35,427 nucleotides of DNA, taken from an uncultured Bacteroidota bacterium (GTDB lineage Bacteria; Bacteroidota; Bacteroidia; Flavobacteriales_F; PHOS-HE28). Shown here piece after piece: positions 33,316-35,427 of this stretch. The translations under genes and the position numbers were made by a program. The stretch is taken from assembly GCA_902825795.1 (NCBI GenBank), contig CADECG010000023.1:1-35427 (forward strand). The letters run 5' to 3'. The number at the start of each line of letters is the position of its first letter. The first letter of the stretch is position 1. The notes under the pieces were generated by a model. The model did not search any database and was not told where the DNA came from. It worked only from the letters and a program-made list of their open reading frames with translations.

Positions 33316-33323
33316 CGAAGATA
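33316..33323 (-). promoter_or_regulatory. Candidate -7 box for pepA-pdxA
   Basis: On the minus strand TATCTTCG lies 20 nt before the pepA ATG, similar to the TATATTCG upstream of rimP. It supports the shorter pepA start. Confidence 0.35.
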
Positions 33324-33491
33324 CCCGGCAAGGTTTGGTATCCTGTTCTTGGTTGGTGCGGTCAGGAACTCTCGACTAACACCGACTTGTGCCAGTGCCA
33401 TGGCACCAAAGACCGGCGTTGGTGCGTTCGGACATGTAGATCACCGACCATGACACACAAATCCTTCACCGGGGCTGCGCGTCCATTGCCG

Positions 33492-33498
33492 TACTTTG
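33492..33498 (+). promoter_or_regulatory. Candidate -7 box for the large secreted protein
   Basis: TACTTTG, one base short of TAnnTTTG, ends 13 nt before the ATG at 33512, in the 215-bp spacer divergent from pepA. The rest of that spacer holds no gene, only a 12-bp palindrome GTGCCATGGCAC at 33395-33406. Confidence 0.3.
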
Positions 33499-33511
33499 TT
33501 CCTCCTTCGCG

Positions 33512-35427
33512 ATGAAACGCTTCCGCAACCTCCTCCTTCTACTTCTATCGTTGCTCCCGTTCGCGGGCAAGGCCACACACAACCAAGCGGGCGAGATCAT
33601 CATCTGCCACTTGGGTGGGCTCTTGTACGAGGCAACCATCATTACGCACACGCGCACCAGTTCACCGGCCGATCGCCCTGAGTTCATACTTGACTGGGGC
33701 GACGGCAGCCCGCTGGACACGATCGCGCGCGACAGTTTGGTGCCGATCCCCGGCATGGATGTGCAACGCAACGTGTACATCTCCACGCACACGTATGTTG
33801 GGGGTGCCGTTTACACCCTGCAGTACGAAGACCCGAACCGCGTAGGCGGCGTTGTCAACATTCCGGGAAGCGTGAACATCCCGATCTGTGTTCAGACGAC
33901 CATCATGGTTCCGCTGGACGAGGACGAGATCTACGGTTGTTCACCGCGTTTCCTCAACCCGCCGTTGCAAGAGGCCTGCATTTTCCAACCGTGGTACCAC
34001 AACCCGGGCGCATGGGATCCCGATGGCGATAGTTTGAGCTACCAACTGCGCGTGTGCCGCGGCGCCGGTTGCGAAGAGATAGACCCTTACTTCTTCCCCG
34101 ATGAGATAGCACCCGGCCCGGACAATGAATTCGAAATGGACCCGGTCACCGGCACCATTTCCTGGGTCAGTCCGCACTTCCCGGGCATGTACAATTTCGC
34201 CTTCATGGTGATCGAGTGGCGTGATGGTGACCCCATCGGTTTCGTGGAGCGCGACATGCAGGTGTTCGTGAACGAGCCCTGCAACAACCAAACGCCAGAG
34301 ATCCAGGAAGTGCTCGACACCTGTGTCACGGCTGGTGATTTCCTCACTCTCAACGTAACCGCCACCGACCCCGATGCCGCTCAGGATCTTGACCTTACCG
34401 CGTTGGGCGAACCGCTGATCGTTGCCACCAGCCCGGCGCAGTTCCTGAGCCCCATCAACAACAATCCTGTTAGCGGGACCTTCAGTTGGGCAACCGTATG
34501 CGCGCATGTCCGCATGCAACCCTATCAAATGGTCTTCAATGTGAGGGATAACGACGCCGATGTTCCCTTGGAGGATTACGAAACGATGTTCATCACCGTG
34601 GTGGCACCTGCCCCAGAGAACCCGATAGCTACACCACTCTCGGATGCGATCCAGTTGAACTGGGACGCGAGCATCTGTTCTAATGCCACTGGTTACAGGG
34701 TCTACCGCCGCAGTGGTTCATACGGTTTCGTTCCGGACAACTGCGAAACGGGTGTACCCGCTTACACCGGCTACGTCGAGATCACGGATACCTGTATCCC
34801 TGACCCAACATTCCTCGACAACGACCCTGACCTCTTCGTTGGGAATGAATACTGCTATATGGTGATAGCCTGTTTCCCCGATGGCGCCGAGAGCTACGCG
34901 AGCATCGAGTTCTGCGCGATCCTGGAACAGACCGTGCCCATCATCACACATGTGAGCGTTGGGCAAACGGATTTCACCACGGGCATTGACACGGTACGCT
35001 GGAGCAATGCTTGGGATCTGGACACCCTGCAGTACCCCGGCCCGTACTTCTTCAAACTCTATCGCGGCGATGGGTTCACCGGAGCGAACACGCTCATTGA
35101 AACCACAGCCAGTTCCAACAACTTCCAGCACCCTGACACGACCTTCATCGATACGAACCTCGATACCGAGACCGGTCCGCACGTGTACCGCGTGGAACTC
35201 TTCGGCAACGGCGGCAACGATACCATCGGCGATAGCAGCCCGGCCACAAGCATCTTCCTCAACATCGACCCGAACGATGAATTGCTGAACCTGAGCTGGC
35301 AGTCGATCACCCCTTGGGTAAACACACTATATGAAGTGCAGCGATTCGACGGCGTGACCTTCGTACCCATCGGCACCACGGCCAATACCAACTACACCGA
35401 TACCGCCCTGGTGAACGGCACCGAATA
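33512..35427 (+). CDS. Large secreted adhesin-like protein, probable T9SS cargo (3' end outside the window)
   Basis: The first 638 codons of a frame open to the window end. A signal peptide (about 1-22, core LLLLLLSLLPFAG) is followed by THNQAGEIIICHLGGLLYEATIITHTRT, the start typical of a Bacteroidota surface-protein family (ATHxRAGEI) that usually ends in a gliding-motility-associated or T9SS sorting domain. Ig/cadherin-like segments follow, for example WDPDGDSLSYQL (about 168-179) and TATDPDAAQDLDL, then fibronectin-III-like repeats with NWDASICSNATGYRVYRR (from about 383) and similar Y-x-V-x-R strands. Many cysteines suggest disulfide-bonded export. The sorting domain would lie beyond the window, so T9SS export is inferred from the family. 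Confidence 0.8.
   Translation, partial: MKRFRNLLLLLLSLLPFAGKATHNQAGEIIICHLGGLLYEATIITHTRTSSPADRPEFILDWGDGSPLDTIARDSLVPIPGMDVQRNVYISTHTYVGGAVYTLQYEDPNRVGGVVNIPGSVNIPICVQTTIMVPLDEDEIYGCSPRFLNPPLQEACIFQPWYHNPGAWDPDGDSLSYQLRVCRGAGCEEIDPYFFPDEIAPGPDNEFEMDPVTGTISWVSPHFPGMYNFAFMVIEWRDGDPIGFVERDMQVFVNEPCNNQTPEIQEVLDTCVTAGDFLTLNVTATDPDAAQDLDLTALGEPLIVATSPAQFLSPINNNPVSGTFSWATVCAHVRMQPYQMVFNVRDNDADVPLEDYETMFITVVAPAPENPIATPLSDAIQLNWDASICSNATGYRVYRRSGSYGFVPDNCETGVPAYTGYVEITDTCIPDPTFLDNDPDLFVGNEYCYMVIACFPDGAESYASIEFCAILEQTVPIITHVSVGQTDFTTGIDTVRWSNAWDLDTLQYPGPYFFKLYRGDGFTGANTLIETTASSNNFQHPDTTFIDTNLDTETGPHVYRVELFGNGGNDTIGDSSPATSIFLNIDPNDELLNLSWQSITPWVNTLYEVQRFDGVTFVPIGTTANTNYTDTALVNGTE

Noticed and set aside
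33297..33401. 35-codon upstream extension of pepA
   Set aside because: It is not family-like, and a -7-like box lies inside it; the ATG at 33296 fits the normal N-terminus.

Overview
The window looks like chromosomal DNA of a Bacteroidota bacterium, most likely an uncultured member of the Flavobacteriales with unusually high GC. The evidence is a complete sprA (type IX secretion translocon), several proteins with T9SS C-terminal sorting domains, the pentaheme subunit of alternative complex III, the neighbourhood DUF4175 / HATPase / ybeY, and -7 promoter boxes close to the Bacteroidota consensus TAnnTTTG. No tRNA, rRNA, CRISPR array, phage module or insertion sequence was seen.

Layout. 1-623 (minus) is the 5' part of actA, the start of an alternative complex III operon running out of the window. 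A 337-bp divergent spacer with a perfect 16-bp palindrome separates it from a SPOR-domain protein and a polytopic GT-C-like membrane protein (961-3098, plus). 3120-11217 (minus) holds sprA and upstream ruvA. A 7-bp tandem repeat lies both inside the sprA coding region, just after the signal peptide, and again upstream of its start codon. 11218-14332 is accessory: a terminator-like hairpin with no gene before it, a T9SS-cargo fragment, a tandemly duplicated cassette of lipoprotein plus T9SS C-terminal module whose second copy is cut off, GC-rich DNA without a gene, and a RelE/ParE-type toxin-antitoxin pair. 14482-18986 is the core operon rimP-nusA-infB.

19068-23145 (plus) is a closely spaced set: a pentaheme cytochrome with a T9SS sorting domain, a MOSC protein, a YhhQ-type queuosine-precursor transporter and a GNAT acetyltransferase. 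It meets a minus-strand diheme cytochrome c head-on with no gap. Next are a small basic protein and an isolated NuoE/NuoF-like (FdsB/HoxF-like) flavo-iron-sulfur subunit. 26307-30584 is the operon of a large coiled-coil DUF4175 protein, a small HATPase and ybeY. After a repeat-bearing spacer, pepA and pdxA (minus) overlap by 4 bp. The window ends in the 5' 1.9 kb of a large secreted adhesin-like protein.

How the genes fit together: several products point to the cell surface. SprA would export the T9SS cargos, which here include a cytochrome and probably the terminal adhesin-like protein. The rest is mainly translation and ribosome maintenance, respiration and housekeeping metabolism. The most notable item is the heptanucleotide repeat in sprA. 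Its unit is not a multiple of three, so a change in copy number would shift the frame, making it a candidate phase-variation switch for the whole T9SS.
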